Assembly (NCBI RefSeq): GCF_900166625.1
Contig: NZ_LT800499.1
Span: forward strand, 3,793,213 to 3,857,212
DNA length: 64,000 nucleotides
Source: Halobacillus massiliensis
GTDB taxonomy: Bacteria > Bacillota > Bacilli > Bacillales > Halobacillaceae
Direction of reading: 5' to 3'
This document shows, piece after piece, positions 62,319 through 64,000 of the stretch. Positions within the stretch are counted from its first letter, which is position 1, and each line of letters starts with the position of its first letter. The notes beneath the pieces were generated by a model. That model saw nothing but the letters and a program-made list of their open reading frames with translations. It did no database searches and had not been told where the DNA came from. The position numbers were made by a program, and so were the translations under genes.

Positions 62319-63332
62319 TTAAACATCAGGTGTTTTTTGAAGGTTCTCCTCTGGATCGTCTCCTTTAATCACAGGCCAACCATCTTTCCATTTAATTGGA
62401 TCTAACATTAGAGGTCTTCTACTGGCCCCTGTCCATAGCAAGGGCTCTTCTTTATCAATAGCATGATAGACCATCCAATCGTTATCTGCATCATCCTGGA
62501 CAATGGCATTATGTCCTGGCCCCGCAAATGTATTATTTCCTTCTAGTATTACTGTGCCTCCGTTATTTGTCAGTTGATTTCCTTCCTTGTCTACATAGGG
62601 TCCTTTTAAATTTTTTGACCGCCCAACAGCGACATTATACGTACTATTTGCTCCTTCACAACAGGAACCTCTTGAGCCAAAGAAATAATAATAGTCCTCT
62701 CTTTTGATGATATATGGAGCTTCATAATCGGTTCCTGCAACTTGGAATTTCTCTCCTTTCACCGAGGTACCATCTTTGGCCATTTCTATGCCATAGATTC
62801 CATGAAAACTTCCCCATATTAGATAGGGAGTGTCATCCTGGACATAGAAAAAAGGGTCAATGGAGTTTTGCACACCTATTTCTTCACTATCAAATATTTT
62901 TCCCTTATCTTCAAAGGGTCCTTCTGGACTTTCCGAAACAGCAAGCCCAATACCAGGATTGGAATCTCCCCAAATCGATAAGGAATAATAAAGATAATAC
63001 TTCCCATTATAATTCGCTATTTCAGGAGCCCATAGAGAACCACTCCCTTTCCAGGAGGGTTTTTCTTCAAATGCTTCTCCAACATATTCCCAATCGACAA
63101 GGTTTTTAGACCGGACGATCGGTATTAACTTGGGCTGTGTGTCATCTCCCCAAGCGTCCTCCGTTCCATATGCATAATAGTATCCGTCTTCCCCTTCGAT
63201 TATAGAAGGATCCGCCAGCACAGGTTCAAAAACGGGGTTTTCGAATTCTTTGGTTACAGAATAGTTGTATGTAATATAACCTGCCCCTCCCGCTATTAGC
63301 ACTAACAAAGCTATAATCCATTTTTTCTGCAT
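62319..63332 (-). CDS. Exported glycoside hydrolase family 43 protein (arabinanase/arabinofuranosidase-like)
   Basis: A 337-residue protein. An N-terminal hydrophobic segment (residues 5-22) acts as signal anchor or signal peptide without a clear cleavage site. The five-bladed propeller residues of GH43 are visible: general base Asp in VLADPSII, pKa-modulating Asp in NSIDPFFY and acid Glu in YEAPYII. SRGSCCEGANSTYNVAVGRS is typical of arabinan endo-1,5-alpha-L-arabinosidase-like members. It would cut arabinan or arabinoxylan outside the cell to feed the importer. It is transcribed separately from the sugar operon and is divergent from the ROK gene. Confidence 0.85.
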   Translation of the reverse strand: MQKKWIIALLVLIAGGAGYITYNYSVTKEFENPVFEPVLADPSIIEGEDGYYYAYGTEDAWGDDTQPKLIPIVRSKNLVDWEYVGEAFEEKPSWKGSGSLWAPEIANYNGKYYLYYSLSIWGDSNPGIGLAVSESPEGPFEDKGKIFDSEEIGVQNSIDPFFYVQDDTPYLIWGSFHGIYGIEMAKDGTSVKGEKFQVAGTDYEAPYIIKREDYYYFFGSRGSCCEGANSTYNVAVGRSKNLKGPYVDKEGNQLTNNGGTVILEGNNTFAGPGHNAIVQDDADNDWMVYHAIDKEEPLLWTGASRRPLMLDPIKWKDGWPVIKGDDPEENLQKTPDV

Positions 63333-63357
63333 AACATCCCCCTTAAATGAAATACTT

Positions 63358-63384
63358 AAGTTAATTAATTATTTTAATTAACTT
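63358..63384. promoter_or_regulatory. ROK-type operator, site 2
   Basis: A 27-bp palindrome with perfect 11-base arms (AAGTTAATTAA and TTAATTAACTT shifted around an AT-rich centre). It lies between the GH43 gene and the divergent ROK gene. Confidence 0.7.
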
Positions 63385-63443
63385 TATGTTATTATAAGCA
63401 AAAGTATATTTCAATTATTTTTCTAGTAACGGAGGTATTTAAT

Positions 63444-64000
63444 TTGCAGGTGAAAGGCAGCTTTCAGTTAATGAAATCCCTAAATCGATCAGCAATACTT
63501 AATAAAATAAGAACAGATGGCCCTATATCGAGAGCAGATATTGCTAAAGAAACAAACCTTACTCCTCCTACTGTGAGCAGTATCGTTAAAGAGTTATTGG
63601 ATACAGGTATGGTTATGGAAAGCTCCCAAGGTATATCTAAGGGGGGGCGAAAACCTACCATGCTCATCATAAATGCCCAAAACTTTTATATTATTGGTCT
63701 TGATGTTGGACCCACACTAATGAAGTCATTATTAACTGACTTGAATGGCACAATAATAACGGAAACCCAAACTCCCATCCCAGAACCTACTTCAAACAAT
63801 GAATTACTGGAGCTTATGAAAGCAACGGTCCAAAATTTAATATCTTCTCAGATAGAACAGGATAAAATAATCGGAATCGGCATTGGCATGCATGGAGTAG
63901 TAGATGTTGAAGAGGGAGTATCACTTTTCGCTCCTAACTTACAATTGCGGGACATTTTTATTAAAGATTTTCTGGAAAAAGAGTTTGGTATTCTCGTAAA
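63444..64000 (+). CDS. ROK-family transcriptional repressor (XylR-like), truncated by the window end
   Basis: The first 185 residues are visible. A winged-helix domain (about 8-75; ISRADIAKETNLTPPTVSSIV, then KGGRKPTML) is followed by the start of the ROK sugar-kinase-like fold (YIIGLDVGPTLMKSLLTDLNG, IIGIGIGMHGVVD). Repressors of this type bind a sugar such as xylose or another monosaccharide. The start is TTG 63444, eight bases after GGAGG; GTG 63450 is the alternative. The two matching palindromes at 62072 and 63358 are the likely binding sites, so it would control the GH43 gene, itself and the sugar operon. Confidence 0.88.
   Translation, partial: MQVKGSFQLMKSLNRSAILNKIRTDGPISRADIAKETNLTPPTVSSIVKELLDTGMVMESSQGISKGGRKPTMLIINAQNFYIIGLDVGPTLMKSLLTDLNGTIITETQTPIPEPTSNNELLELMKATVQNLISSQIEQDKIIGIGIGMHGVVDVEEGVSLFAPNLQLRDIFIKDFLEKEFGILV

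Overview
The window looks like chromosomal DNA of a low-GC Gram-positive bacterium, most likely a moderately halophilic member of the Bacillaceae (Halobacillus/Virgibacillus type). The evidence is indirect: strong purine-rich ribosome binding sites, a T-box leader, a guanidine-I (ykkC) riboswitch, CsoR/CopA/CopZ, an MntABC-type importer, a PucR regulator and a choline dehydrogenase for glycine betaine synthesis. No rRNA, tRNA, CRISPR array or intact insertion sequence was seen, so the genus is an inference.

1-12.2 kb: a partial sodium/pantothenate symporter with its YhdT partner and a divergent FadR-type regulator. Then comes a minus-strand catabolic operon (M20 carbamoyl-amino-acid hydrolase, small membrane subunit, SSS symporter, metal-dependent amidohydrolase, C45 acyltransferase-like hydrolase). 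A PucR regulator is divergent to a class III aminotransferase and a CoA-acylating (methyl)malonate-semialdehyde dehydrogenase. Together they could import an N-carbamoyl or N-acyl (beta-)amino acid, deacylate it, transaminate it and convert it to acetyl- or propionyl-CoA.

12.2-20 kb: a zinc alcohol dehydrogenase, an NtrC-class response regulator, its histidine kinase, an iron alcohol dehydrogenase and choline dehydrogenase. A well-matched sigma-54 promoter and a cluster of inverted repeats lie upstream of the zinc alcohol dehydrogenase, which ties it to the adjacent two-component system. A 16-codon open frame with a strong ribosome binding site precedes the iron alcohol dehydrogenase.

20-24 kb: a secreted NlpC/P60 endopeptidase, and a solitary proB behind a T-box-like leader. 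At 22.5-38 kb lies a copper-handling island: Csp-type copper storage protein, decayed multicopper oxidase, YdhK lipoprotein, a two-component system, a beta-propeller lipoprotein, csoR-copA-copZ, a methyltransferase, Met-rich proteins, CopB, a SHOCT membrane protein and a rhodanese/metallo-beta-lactamase fusion. Two near-identical CsoR-type operators mark csoR and the rhodanese gene.

38-47 kb: a guanidine-I riboswitch controls two DUF1989 proteins (carboxyguanidine deiminase subunits), a urea carboxylase-family enzyme best read as guanidine carboxylase, and an allophanate hydrolase broken by a frameshift. An APC permease is divergent. 47-54.5 kb: nitroreductase with an Rrf2 regulator, a PPOX stress protein, a Ca2+/cation antiporter, an exported MTA/SAH nucleosidase lipoprotein and a manganese-type ABC importer. 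54.5-64 kb: a plant-glycan locus (two paralogous sugar-binding lipoproteins, two permeases, GH2, GH1-like, GH43) next to a ROK repressor, with two matching palindromic operators and a cre-like site.
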